This document shows, piece after piece, positions 8,980-17,307 of a stretch of DNA of 64,000 nucleotides (within the stretch, counting starts at the first letter, position 1; every line of letters begins with the position of its first letter). The DNA lies in contig JAFGLZ010000260.1 in NCBI GenBank assembly GCA_016927755.1, positions 22,205 to 86,204 on the forward strand, written 5' to 3'. The position numbers and the translations under genes are program-made. The notes beneath the pieces are model-generated. The model worked only from the letters and a program-made list of their open reading frames with translations. It did not search any database and was not told the origin of the DNA. This stretch comes from Phycisphaerae bacterium (lineage in GTDB: Bacteria; Planctomycetota; Phycisphaerae; UBA1845; JAFGLZ01).

Positions 8980-9059
8980 GGCTCGGTATCCCGGCAGCCC
9001 CCACTCGTTCCGGAGCGACCGGCGATTCGGCCGGTCGCCCCGATCGGATGTCGACTCGT

Positions 9060-10445
9060 CTATAGCGTCCACCCCTTGCGATATTCGCGTCGGACGCGAG
9101 CGTCGGCCTCGGGGCAGTTGGTGACTTTGCACTGGGGTCCGTCCCAGAGGATCTTCTTGCCCGCGATGAGGGCCAGGTTGCCGAGCAGGATGGTCTCGGT
9201 GAGCCTCCCAGCGTAGGCGAAATTGGACATGGCGGGCTTTCCGCCCTTGCAGGCTCGGATCCACTCGCGGTAGTGGCCCGGGGAATCGGGCAGCGTCTGT
9301 TCGGGGGGCTTCCAGCCCTCGAACTTGTCCTTGGGGAGGAGCATCCACTTTCCGCCGTAATCGTGGGGGGAGTAGAGCGCGCCCTTGTCGCCGATCATGA
9401 TCGATCCGCTTTGGGAGAAGGCCTCGCCGTGGATGAGCGAGGCCAGCTTTCGGATGACCTTTGGGGGCTTGTTGATTCCGCCCTCGTACCAGGTCCATGT
9501 GACGGGGGGCAGGTCTCGGCGAGCGGGGAAGTCGTAGGTGATGACGCTCCAAGTGGGGAAGCTCTCCTTGTTGAACTCGGAGCACTCGGCCGAGATGCTC
9601 GTGGGTGAGCCCAGCTCGAGGGCCATGAAGGGCATGTTGGCGGTGTGGCAACCCATATCGCCCAGCGCGCCGGTTCCGAAATCCCACCACCCTCGCCAGA
9701 CAAAGGGATGGTACTTGTTCCTGACGTAGGGTCTCATGGGGGCCGAGCCGATCCAGAGGTCCCACTTGAGATGCGCGGGGACGGGGTCGCTTCCCTCGGG
9801 TCGGGCCATGCCCTGTGGCCACTGGGGACGGTCGGTCCAGACGTGGACCTCGGTGACCTTTCCGATCGCTCCGGATCGGACGGCCTCGACGCCGCGGCGG
9901 AAGGTCGAGTTCGAGGTTCCCTGGTTGCCCATTTGCGTGGCGACGTTGTACTTGGCGGCGGTCTCGGCGAGGACGCGGGCCTCGTAGACGTCGTGGGTCA
10001 GCGGCTTCTCGCAGTAGACGTGCATTCCGCGTCGCATCGCCATCATGGTGGCGGGGGCATGCATGTGGTCTGGGGTGCTGACGACGACGGCGTCGATCTC
10101 CTTGTGCATCTGGTCGAACATGACTCGGAAGTCGTGAAAGGGTTTGGCGTCGGGGAACTTCTCGAACGACTTCCTTGCCCAGCGGTGGTCGACGTCGCAG
10201 AGGGCGACGACGTTCTCTCCTCGCATTCGTTCGACGTTGCCGGCACCGCGTCCGCCGACGCCGATGCAGGCGATGTTGAGCTTTTCGTTCGGGGACTTGT
10301 ACTTGGGCTTGGGTAGACGTTCGGCGGTCGGCGTGCTCGTCGGCTGGGTTTGGGAACAGCCCGTGCTGCCGCCGAGCAATAGCCCGGCGCCTCCGACGGT
10401 CGCCCGCTCGAGGAACTCCCGACGCGTGGCCTTATGACGGCTCAT
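9060..10445 (-). CDS. Twin-arginine secreted Gfo/Idh/MocA-family oxidoreductase
   Basis: The protein has 461 residues. It begins with a twin-arginine signal (ATRREFLERATVGGAGLLLG) and a possible lipid-attachment cysteine (STGCSQ), so it is exported folded with its NAD(P) cofactor. The Rossmann domain starts with LNIACIGVGGRGAGN, followed by ALCDVD, and the family motif CEKPLTHDV with its lysine. The C-terminal alpha/beta domain contains WRGWWDFGTGALGDMGCHT, the strongly conserved planctomycete segment with metal or substrate histidine. ATG 10445 is preceded by GGAG with a 7-nt gap. Exported members may oxidise sugars in the periplasm, which is a family-level inference. It is a paralogue of the gene at 10818-12260 and probably co-transcribed with the epimerase downstream. 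Confidence 0.9.
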   Translation of the reverse strand: MSRHKATRREFLERATVGGAGLLLGGSTGCSQTQPTSTPTAERLPKPKYKSPNEKLNIACIGVGGRGAGNVERMRGENVVALCDVDHRWARKSFEKFPDAKPFHDFRVMFDQMHKEIDAVVVSTPDHMHAPATMMAMRRGMHVYCEKPLTHDVYEARVLAETAAKYNVATQMGNQGTSNSTFRRGVEAVRSGAIGKVTEVHVWTDRPQWPQGMARPEGSDPVPAHLKWDLWIGSAPMRPYVRNKYHPFVWRGWWDFGTGALGDMGCHTANMPFMALELGSPTSISAECSEFNKESFPTWSVITYDFPARRDLPPVTWTWYEGGINKPPKVIRKLASLIHGEAFSQSGSIMIGDKGALYSPHDYGGKWMLLPKDKFEGWKPPEQTLPDSPGHYREWIRACKGGKPAMSNFAYAGRLTETILLGNLALIAGKKILWDGPQCKVTNCPEADARVRREYRKGWTL

Positions 10446-10582
10446 CCGCACACTCCTGTATCAGCACCTTTTCAATGGAGCAGTGTCGCCGAGGGCGGCA
10501 CGGATGCAGCGTATGCACCCGATGCCGTGAAGGGAACTCGGCGCGACATATCTTAACGGGCGAGGCCTCGACGCACGACCAC

Positions 10583-10620
10583 AAAAAAGAGGGCCAGGAG
10601 CGGAAGCGCCCCTGACCCTC
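10583..10620 (-). terminator. Rho-independent terminator on the minus strand
   Basis: On the minus strand a long GC-rich stem (GAGGGTCAGGGGCG pairing with CGCTCCTGGCCCTC, two mismatches) runs directly into TTTTTT. It sits about 200 bp past the stop of the 10818-12260 gene and would end that transcript before the next minus-strand gene. Confidence 0.8.
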
Positions 10621-10726
10621 GATCTGCCGTGAAGAAACGCCCGGCGTCCGGGCGGCTTTCAGGAATCCTCAACCAGACAGCAAGGATGGAACGCCTCACC
10701 GCCGACAAGCGGGGAGCGGACACATG

Positions 10727-10770
10727 GACGGGAATTCGCGTCCCCCACCGCTGAAGCGATGGGCCACCCA
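10727..10770. repeat. Palindromic repeat family C
   Basis: Copy of the GGGAATTCGCGTCCCCCACC unit with the hairpin CCACCGCTGAAGCGATGG. It lies between the stop of the 10818 gene and the terminator, so it would be transcribed in the 3' UTR. The rest of the gap 10446-10817 holds only the terminator and the leader of the next gene. Confidence 0.75.
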
Positions 10771-10817
10771 TTGAGGATCTCCTGTACGTTCATGACGCAT
10801 CCCTTGCAGCAAACCGT

Positions 10818-12260
10818 CTAGACCTGCTCCCACCCTTTGCGGTACTGGCGTCGGATGAGGGCCTGTCCGTTTGCCGAGTTGGTGATCTGGCACTTCTGGC
10901 CGTCGAACTTGACGAACTCGCCGGTGAACATGGCGATGTTTCCGAGGAGGAGCGCCTCGGTCAGTCGGCCGCCGTAGACGAAGTTGGAGATGGTCTTCTT
11001 GCCTTTGTCCTTGCAGGCGGCGATCCACTCGTCGGTCTGGTACTGGTCGATGTTGCCGTTGCCCCATCGCGGCATCACGGGGGCGGGCTGCTTCCAGTCC
11101 TTGAAGTTGTCCTTGGGCAGGAGGATCCATTCGGCGCCGTAGTCGTTCGGGGAGTAGAGGGTCCCCTTGTCGCCGATGAGGATGGAGCCGCTTCCGGAGT
11201 ACTTGTTGCCGTGGATGAGGGCCTTGAGGCGGTTGTGCACCCACTGGGGCTTGTCGTTTCCGCCGTCGTACCAGGTCCACTTGACGGGGGGCAGGTCCCT
11301 TCCGTCGCAGCTCTTTCGAGCGGGGAACATCAGCTCGATGACGCTCCAGGTGGGGAAGCTGTCCTTGTCGAAGCCGGAGTTCTGTGCCACGGCGCTGACG
11401 GGAGAGCCGAGCTCCATACCCATGAAGGCCATGTTGGCGGTGTGGCATCCCATGTCGCCGAGGGCGCCGGTGCCGAAATCCCACCAGCCGCGCCATGCGA
11501 AGGGGTGATAGACGTTGGACTTGGTGCCGGGATAGAACTGTACGTAGGGCCTAGCGGGCGCGGTGCCGAGCCAGAGATCCCACTTGAGATAGTCGGGCAC
11601 GGGGTCGGCGCCCTTGGGACGGGCCTTGCCCTGCGGCCAGACGGGACGGTTGGTCCAGACGTGTGCCTCGGTGACGTTGCCGACGACGCCGGAGCGGAGG
11701 GCCTCGACGGCGTTACGGAATCCGTCATGCGCGGTGCCCTGGTTGCCCATCTGGGTGGCGACGTCGTGCTTGACGGAGAGCTCGGCCATCTGCCGAGCCT
11801 CCCACACGTCGTGGGTCAGGGGCTTCTGGCAATAGACGTGCTTGCCCATCTTCATGGCCTGGCAGCAAATCGGCGCGTGCATGTGGTCGGTGGTGCTGCA
11901 CGTGATGGCGTCGATGTCCTTGCCCATCTCGTCGAACATCTTGCGGTAGTCGTGGTACTTCTTGGCGTTGGGGTACTTCTTGATGGCGCCGGAGGCGCGG
12001 TGCCAGTCGATGTCGCAAAGGGCGACGACGTTTTCCTTCTCGCACTTGGCGATGTCGCTGTGTCCCTTTCCGCCCACGCCGACGCCGGCGATGTTGAGCT
12101 TCTCGTTCTTCTTGTAGGTTCCCTTGATGATCTGCTTGGGGGATTGCCCGGGACCGAGCATCGGCCCCTTGCCCTCGGCACAGCCGGCAATGATCAGGCC
12201 CAGGCCGGATATCCCGGTCTTCTTGATGAAATCACGACGGCTCGTCTCTTTACCACTCAT
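10818..12260 (-). CDS. Twin-arginine secreted Gfo/Idh/MocA-family oxidoreductase, second paralogue
   Basis: The protein has 480 residues. The N terminus carries a twin-arginine signal (TSRRDFIKKTGISGLGLIIAG) ending in a candidate lipobox cysteine (AGCAEG). The NAD(P)-binding motif is LNIAGVGVGGKGHSD, then VALCDIDW; the catalytic-lysine motif is CQKPLTHDVWE; and WRGWWDFGTGALGDMGCHT matches the paralogue at 9060-10445 word for word. ATG 12260 is preceded by AAGGAG with an 8-nt gap. The gene has its own promoter 242 bp upstream and a terminator downstream, so it is a separate unit from its paralogue. The substrate is unknown; family members oxidise or isomerise sugars and cyclitols. Confidence 0.9.
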   Translation of the reverse strand: MSGKETSRRDFIKKTGISGLGLIIAGCAEGKGPMLGPGQSPKQIIKGTYKKNEKLNIAGVGVGGKGHSDIAKCEKENVVALCDIDWHRASGAIKKYPNAKKYHDYRKMFDEMGKDIDAITCSTTDHMHAPICCQAMKMGKHVYCQKPLTHDVWEARQMAELSVKHDVATQMGNQGTAHDGFRNAVEALRSGVVGNVTEAHVWTNRPVWPQGKARPKGADPVPDYLKWDLWLGTAPARPYVQFYPGTKSNVYHPFAWRGWWDFGTGALGDMGCHTANMAFMGMELGSPVSAVAQNSGFDKDSFPTWSVIELMFPARKSCDGRDLPPVKWTWYDGGNDKPQWVHNRLKALIHGNKYSGSGSILIGDKGTLYSPNDYGAEWILLPKDNFKDWKQPAPVMPRWGNGNIDQYQTDEWIAACKDKGKKTISNFVYGGRLTEALLLGNIAMFTGEFVKFDGQKCQITNSANGQALIRRQYRKGWEQV

Positions 12261-12501
12261 TCTGCGTTCTCCTTCGTTGGCAGCTCGCCGGGCCTTCCGG
12301 CATGCGGCGGTTGTCGAACCCGTTTCGGCCCCGCACGACTCCCATCGCATTCCGTTGCGACATCGGTGCGGGCCGACCGGAAACGGACGCCGGTATCCGC
12401 CGGGATCCGGGGCCCCGCGAAGGCCCCATCTCGCATCCCGATGCCACCGGCGACACCAGTCTGACTCATGCCCTCGGCCACTGAGGGACGAATAGCGCAA
12501 T

Positions 12502-12530
12502 ATTGTACGGACTTCGTCGGATCTGTCCAA
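12502..12530 (-). promoter_or_regulatory. Predicted promoter for the 10818-12260 oxidoreductase
   Basis: On the minus strand: TTGGAC, 17 bp, TACAAT. Transcription would begin near 12495, giving a leader of about 235 nt. I see no recognisable riboswitch in that leader. Confidence 0.6.
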
Positions 12531-12667
12531 TGGTCCGGGGAACAATCCGGGGGGGTCGGGAACGCCGCCGCTCCAGAGACTGGGGAGGAAGGCGTCGGCG
12601 CGGGGCCGACGGGCCTGTCGGGCCGAGGGGTATGATCGCGGGCTCCTCTCGGCCAAAGGGGATTCTG

Positions 12668-12696
12668 TTGTAGAGCAATCCGGAGTGGCTTATAAT
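12668..12696 (+). promoter_or_regulatory. Predicted promoter for the prepilin-like gene
   Basis: TTGTAG, exactly 17 bp, TATAAT. This is the best match to a vegetative promoter in the window. Transcription would begin near 12703, giving a leader of about 148 nt. The divergent promoter at 12502 lies in the same gap (12261-12850). Confidence 0.7.
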
Positions 12697-12850
12697 TCAA
12701 CTAGGCTTGGTGGGGAGAGGTTGGGTTTGCACATCGTTGGTTGGGCGTTAGCGGCCCTCGAGCTGTTGCGGTGCCGCCGAGGCGCTCGGCGAGGATCGTC
12801 ACGTCGCGCTTGAGTGCCCAACGGGAACTCGCATTTCGGAGCGATCATCG

Positions 12851-13858
12851 ATGGTGCGTCGGTCGGCCAAGTGGGCGGGGTTCACGCTGATCGAGCTTCT
12901 CGTCGTGGTGGCGATCATCGCTCTCCTGATCTCGATCCTGTTGCCGTCGCTGAGCAAGGCACGAAAGCAGGCGAGGACATCGCTCTGCGCGGCAAGAGAG
13001 AGCCAATTGGGCAAGGCGCTTGGCCTCTACGGGAACGACTACGACGAAGGCCTGCCCTTTTTCGGAACCGGCTTCGAGAACGTCAACAACCTGAGCAACG
13101 CGACGCCCGATTACTGGGGGCACAACGCGGAATACTGGTATCGAATGGAAGACTGGCTGATGCCGGACATGCCCGACATCGTCCGGACCGAGCAGGTCGA
13201 CTGGCCAAACCACATTCACGTGCGTAACGGGCGGCTGTTCTCGTATACGCGGTTCGAGAACCTTTATCGTTGCCCGGAGTTCGAGCGTCAGGGCCAAGGG
13301 CGGAAGTCCCAGGAGGTCTTCAACTACACGCGCGGTCTGACGTGCCGGAAGGTGCTGACGAGCTCTTGGGACGATCTGCCGGAGTCGGTCGGCGTCGGGC
13401 CGGGGCCGGTTCTCAAGCCGAGTCAGGTCTACGCCCCAGCGACGATGTGGATGTTGTACGATGAGCAGTGGGACTACCACTGCGCGATGCCGATCGAGGA
13501 CATGGGCACGCACGGCGGGGGATACGTGGGCGACTTTATCTACAACTTCCCGATGGCCATCGACTGCATCCAATGCATCTGTGGAGACATGCAGGGGTCC
13601 TACCACGGGACGCTCGGCAAGACGCTGGACTTCACGGCAATCTCGGCGTCGGAGATGGGGAGCCTGTTCTTCTACGACGGGCACGTGGAGCTGTTCCGCG
13701 ACCCGATCCCGTTTCGGGACGCCAATCCACAAGACCCGCAGTTCTGGAAGGCGGCGCCGGAGGCACTCGAGCAGATGTTCAACCTGCTTGCCAACCAGGT
13801 CTTCAGCCAACGCGGGCTGACACTCGACTTCGCGGATCTGGGGTCGCTTCTGAACTGA
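12851..13858 (+). CDS. Type II secretion/pseudopilin-like protein with prepilin methylation helix
   Basis: The protein has 335 residues. Residues 9-31 read GFTLIELLVVVAIIALLISI, a type IV prepilin leader with cleavage before F and the conserved glutamate five residues later, followed by LLPSLSKARKQA as the exposed helix. The globular part ends with a YDGHVELFRDP segment, the D-G hallmark near the end of the large planctomycete pseudopilin families. ATG 12851 has GGAG about 10 nt upstream. The protein should be processed by a prepilin peptidase and sit in the inner membrane or in a pseudopilus. Planctomycetes have dozens of such paralogues and their function is largely unknown. The neighbours give no hint of a secretion locus. 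Confidence 0.88.
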   Translation: MVRRSAKWAGFTLIELLVVVAIIALLISILLPSLSKARKQARTSLCAARESQLGKALGLYGNDYDEGLPFFGTGFENVNNLSNATPDYWGHNAEYWYRMEDWLMPDMPDIVRTEQVDWPNHIHVRNGRLFSYTRFENLYRCPEFERQGQGRKSQEVFNYTRGLTCRKVLTSSWDDLPESVGVGPGPVLKPSQVYAPATMWMLYDEQWDYHCAMPIEDMGTHGGGYVGDFIYNFPMAIDCIQCICGDMQGSYHGTLGKTLDFTAISASEMGSLFFYDGHVELFRDPIPFRDANPQDPQFWKAAPEALEQMFNLLANQVFSQRGLTLDFADLGSLLN

Positions 13859-13879
13859 GCCCCCCTGCCGCCGCGTTCG

Positions 13880-13908
13880 TTCCGCACGCCCCGAAGTGCC
13901 GGTATAAT
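13880..13908 (+). promoter_or_regulatory. Predicted promoter for the metallophosphoesterase
   Basis: A perfect -10 TATAAT lies 17 bp after a weak -35 TTCCGC; transcription would begin near 13915, about 35 nt before the gene. Confidence 0.45.
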
Positions 13909-13949
13909 CCTTTCGGGCGAGATGGACTGTACCTTTCTGGGAAGAGGAT

Positions 13950-15116
13950 ATGAACGGTGGCTCGAGAGTTGTGACGGCGAGGTGCGTCCTGGCGGGCGCG
14001 GTCCTTCTGGCGGGCGGGCGCGTCTTCGGCGGGGCGCCGTCCATTCACAACAAGGTCTACCAGGCGGTTCAAGGACTGGAGATCAAGGCGCTTCCGAGCG
14101 AGCCGGCGTGGGCCAGGATGGATGCGCCGCCGCTGTTCACGTTCGCCTGGATGTCGGATTTCCACCTGGACGGATCGAATCAGGAGCGGACGCGGCTCGC
14201 GATGCGGTACGTCGATCGGGAACTCAAGCCGGACTTCGTCATGATCACGGGGGACAACAACGCCTACGCGCCGGAGTTTCAGCACGAGGGCCGGGTCCCT
14301 CCGGTCACGCTCCGGCGGCAACTCTTCATGAAGCGGTTTCTCGAGGAGAATCTTCGGGCGCCGTACGTGATCATCCCGGGGGACGACTGGCCGCAGGACT
14401 TCGAGAAGGTCTTCGGGGCGTTTCAATTCAGCTTCAACTATGGCGGGATGCACTTTCTGTTCGCGTCGCTCGACCGCTGCACGTACGGGGTCGAGGGTCG
14501 GGCGGTGTTCGACGAAGCGACATGGGAATGGATGCGTCAGGACCTGGCTCGGAACAAGGATCGCCCGACGTTGTTCATGATGCACGAGACGCTCGTCCCG
14601 CCGGCGTTCATCGACGCGGTCAGGACGCGGAAGATGCTCGAGGAACACCCGAACGTCATTGCGTCGTTCTGCGGGCATCTTCACGTGGACGTTGAGTTCA
14701 CACATGAAGGGATCCGGTACCTCGTCTGCCCAAGCCTGGGGCGGAATGCCCGGTGCGGCTTCAAGTACGTGCAGGTGTATCGTCAGGCGCTGATTCTGCG
14801 TACGGTAGAGTACAACAAGGCGAAGAACCGGTACGAGAAGGTGATGAAGTGGCAGCGTGTGGAGATCCCCCAGGCGCTCCAGGCGAGCCTTCACAAGCCG
14901 GCGAGCAGGACGTTCACGAAGGCGGACTGCAGCGAGGTGCCGCCGCATCCGCGGCGCTCGGATCCGACGTTGATGAAGCGAACCATGGAGTTGGTAGGAC
15001 CGCTGATGGGCTTCGTCGGGCAGATGATGAACTCGGGGGCTTTGAGGTCGCAGCCAGCGGGTCAGGGATCGGGGGCCACGGGATCGGGGGTGGGAGGGTC
15101 GGCGCCTGGTCACTGA
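13950..15116 (+). CDS. Secreted calcineurin-like metallophosphoesterase, atypical metal site
   Basis: The protein has 388 residues. A signal peptide covers about residues 1-28 (ending FGGAPS). The metallophosphoesterase order is recognisable: SDFHLD (D70, H72), TGDNN (D102), then MHETLVPP and the C-terminal GHLHVD pair. The canonical central GNH(D/E) is replaced by GDDW at 144-147, so the usual Asn metal ligand and His acid are missing. The usual GDxxD is GDNN. It may still bind two metals with altered ligands, or be an inactive or specialised member. The last about 40 residues are glycine- and serine-rich and look disordered. A purine-rich GAAGAGGA precedes ATG 13950. Substrate unknown. Confidence 0.82.
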   Translation: MNGGSRVVTARCVLAGAVLLAGGRVFGGAPSIHNKVYQAVQGLEIKALPSEPAWARMDAPPLFTFAWMSDFHLDGSNQERTRLAMRYVDRELKPDFVMITGDNNAYAPEFQHEGRVPPVTLRRQLFMKRFLEENLRAPYVIIPGDDWPQDFEKVFGAFQFSFNYGGMHFLFASLDRCTYGVEGRAVFDEATWEWMRQDLARNKDRPTLFMMHETLVPPAFIDAVRTRKMLEEHPNVIASFCGHLHVDVEFTHEGIRYLVCPSLGRNARCGFKYVQVYRQALILRTVEYNKAKNRYEKVMKWQRVEIPQALQASLHKPASRTFTKADCSEVPPHPRRSDPTLMKRTMELVGPLMGFVGQMMNSGALRSQPAGQGSGATGSGVGGSAPGH

Positions 15117-15214
15117 GGCGCCGATGGGATCGAGACAGACAGCGTGCCTATCGAGCGCCCTTGATGGAACGCTGATGGCTCCGGTCATTTCATTGAGGGC
15201 GCGATCCTCGGCTT

Positions 15215-15252
15215 GAATTCGAGTCCGCCACCGCTGAAGCGGTGGGCCACCC
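15215..15252. repeat. Palindromic repeat family C, perfect hairpin
   Basis: GAATTCGAGTCCGCC leads into the perfect hairpin CCACCGCTGAAGCGGTGG (15228-15245) and the trailing GCCACCC. It separates the metallophosphoesterase from the UROD remnant. Confidence 0.8.
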
Positions 15253-15283
15253 GTCCAGGGATGGGGGGGGCGTCCACAAGTCG

Positions 15284-15631
15284 CTAGCCGCGGCGTTGGG
15301 TGATCTCTTCGAGCAGCTTCCTGTAATAGACGTAGTGTTGGAGGGGGACGTTGGGTCTGACTCGTCCGTCGGCGAGGGGGATGTAGCCGCCCTGGGCGAG
15401 GAGGGGCGGAACTTTCGATGTAATTTCTTGTCGGATGGTGGTCTCGTCCGCCTGGAGGACATCGAGGTCGATGCCTCCGATGAGTCGGAGATCTCGGCCG
15501 AACTCGCGACGAATACCTAGATAGTCCATTGAGGGGGCATAGACCTCGCAGGCCCAGAGGCAGTTGAAGCCCGCCTTGACGATGCTCGGGATCAGCAGTC
15601 TGGCGTTGGCGTAGGTGACGAGGCAGATCGT
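15284..15631 (-). pseudogene. C-terminal remnant of a uroporphyrinogen decarboxylase-like protein
   Basis: On the minus strand the 115 codons before the stop at 15284 read as the last quarter of a UROD/COG0407-type methyltransferase: ARLLIPSIVKAGFNCLWACE, then IRREFGRDLRLIGGIDLDVL, KVPPLLAQGGYIPLADGRV and NVPLQHYVYYRKLLEEI. This is the normal barrel end of the family (GGI-D, L-x-x-GGYIP, P-x-x-Y-x-Y-Y). No N-terminal three quarters exists: immediately upstream in the same frame is the TAG that ends the glycosidase-like gene. ATG 15529 could start an 81-residue product but would lack a substrate-binding core. I read it as a broken 3' end left after a deletion or recombination. Confidence 0.75.
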
Positions 15632-17092
15632 CTATCGGAAGCGGATGGAGAAGAGGTCCGCGTCCTTCATGACGAAGCGGAGTCGCACGGGGTTGCCGGC
15701 GAGCTTGCCGAGGTCGGCGCCGCCCTTCCAGGCGACGACGCGCTCGATCTCGTCGCCGATGATCTCAATCGCATCGGCCAAGGCGTATCCGGGGATTGGC
15801 TTTCCCGCCGCGTCCTGGATCTCGACTCGGATTCCGCCGGCGGCGGAGGTGGCGTAGTTGATTTCGAGCATCTTGCCGGTGAAGGTCAGCGGCTTGGTGA
15901 TCATCTGGCCGCCTCGGTACGGCGCGCTGACGGAAGCGAAGCCGTCGAGGCGGAGGGCGTAGCGGACGAGGTGGTGCGTGGGCTGGCCGTAGCCCTTCTG
16001 GACGTAGATCGACATCTCGTCCGGGCCGGTCTTGATGACGCCGTATGCGGGGTAGTTGGTGCGGGAGTTCCAGTTGCTCAGGCCGCAGCCCGGACGGATG
16101 AAGCTCTCCATGAAGGTTCGGTCGTATCGATTGCCGCCGCGACTGGTAAGAAGGACGGCGTCGGAGCAGTCGTTGCCGTACTGGCCTTGGATGCCGAGTG
16201 CCTTGATCTGGTCGTCGGTGAGGACCTTTCGGCCGGGCATGAACCGCGCGCAGACGGCGACGTAGAGGTGATCGGCGCGGAAGTACGGACGGGTCTGGTT
16301 GGTGTAGAGGTGCTCCATGGGGGTGTCGCCGAAGGTCATGGCCAGCGGCTTGGACCACTCGAGGAAGTCTTTCGACGTGCAGCGGCTGATCGTCCTGATG
16401 CCCTTGTAGCCGCCCCCGGACCAGGAGCGGAAGTAGCAGACGTAGCACTGCTCCGGGCGTGACCAGAAGATGACGTTTTGGGAATCGAGGGCGCCCTCGG
16501 TCAGGATGGGCTTGTCCTGAAGCTTCTTCCAGCGGATGCCGTCCGCGGAGACGAATGGGATCAGACCGGTCTTCATGGTCCCGCCGACGGCCTTGAAGCG
16601 CTCCGCGGCGGCCACGCCCGGACGGGTGTCGATGAAGGGGCTGAAGTTGTGGGAGCAGGGCGCGTGGCCGTGGAGGACGACGTTGTTGTCGCGCGAGCCG
16701 CCGGCCTCGAACAGGCCGAGCTTGGGCTTGGTCCAGGTGATGCCGTCGGGGCTCTCGGCCATGCAGGTCACCTCAAAGGTCGAGCCATCGGGCTTGGCTT
16801 CGGGCAGTCCGCGATAGTACATGCGGTAGGTACCGCCGTCCTCGATGACGGTGACGTAGCCGCAGTAACGGCCCTCCCAGGGCTTGTCGAAGATGAGGGC
16901 GGTGCCGGCTTGCGTGGGCGGGTGCATCTGGAGCGAGGCGTTCTCAAGCTTGTCGATGAGGAAGCGGTCGACGAGGAGCTCGCGCCGAGATCCGACGTCG
17001 ACGACGTCGGCGGCGATCGCCCGCCCCGTCGCCAGCCATGTCCAACACAATGCGCACAGGCACAAGGCGGTCGTTTCCGCAACGGTTGTCAT
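15632..17092 (-). CDS. Secreted beta-propeller glycosidase-like protein (GH43/GH32-type fold)
   Basis: The protein has 486 residues. A signal peptide occupies about residues 1-28 (hydrophobic CLCALCWTWLATG, then RAIAAD). The body has the repeated blade wording of five-bladed propeller glycoside hydrolases: TYRMYYRGLPE, MAESPDGITWTKPKLGL, FSPFIDTRPG, VSADGIRWKK, CYVCYFRSW and TSRGGNRYDRTFMESFIRPG. A C-terminal beta-sandwich follows (about 390-486). This pattern is common in planctomycete proteins annotated only as hypothetical glycosyl hydrolases; catalytic acids cannot be assigned. ATG 17092 has GAGGAG with an 8-nt gap. The stop codon directly abuts a UROD fragment in the same frame. Confidence 0.78.
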   Translation of the reverse strand: MTTVAETTALCLCALCWTWLATGRAIAADVVDVGSRRELLVDRFLIDKLENASLQMHPPTQAGTALIFDKPWEGRYCGYVTVIEDGGTYRMYYRGLPEAKPDGSTFEVTCMAESPDGITWTKPKLGLFEAGGSRDNNVVLHGHAPCSHNFSPFIDTRPGVAAAERFKAVGGTMKTGLIPFVSADGIRWKKLQDKPILTEGALDSQNVIFWSRPEQCYVCYFRSWSGGGYKGIRTISRCTSKDFLEWSKPLAMTFGDTPMEHLYTNQTRPYFRADHLYVAVCARFMPGRKVLTDDQIKALGIQGQYGNDCSDAVLLTSRGGNRYDRTFMESFIRPGCGLSNWNSRTNYPAYGVIKTGPDEMSIYVQKGYGQPTHHLVRYALRLDGFASVSAPYRGGQMITKPLTFTGKMLEINYATSAAGGIRVEIQDAAGKPIPGYALADAIEIIGDEIERVVAWKGGADLGKLAGNPVRLRFVMKDADLFSIRFR

Positions 17093-17159
17093 TGATGATG
17101 CTCCTCGGGTCACGCGTTCGTCTTTGCGATTTCGGACGCCACGTTAGGTCCGTCGAGAA

Positions 17160-17188
17160 AGCGTATTTGAAGGGAAATGTGGGCACAA
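17160..17188 (-). promoter_or_regulatory. Possible promoter for the glycosidase-like gene
   Basis: On the minus strand: TTGTGC, 17 bp, TACGCT. Moderate match only; the position, 68 nt upstream of the start, is suitable. Confidence 0.35.
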
Positions 17189-17307
17189 GGCCACCCGAGG
17201 CGGGAACAGCCATCGGTGGGCGCTCGTTTTTCCGAGGGAAGGCGGCTACGATATGCCCGACCTGTGACGTCTTATTGGAGCATGGCTACTCGAGAGGGGA
17301 CGTACTC

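Noticed and set aside
12261..12495. Riboswitch in the long leader of the 10818-12260 gene
   Set aside because: No conserved core of any riboswitch class I know was found, although the length would allow one.
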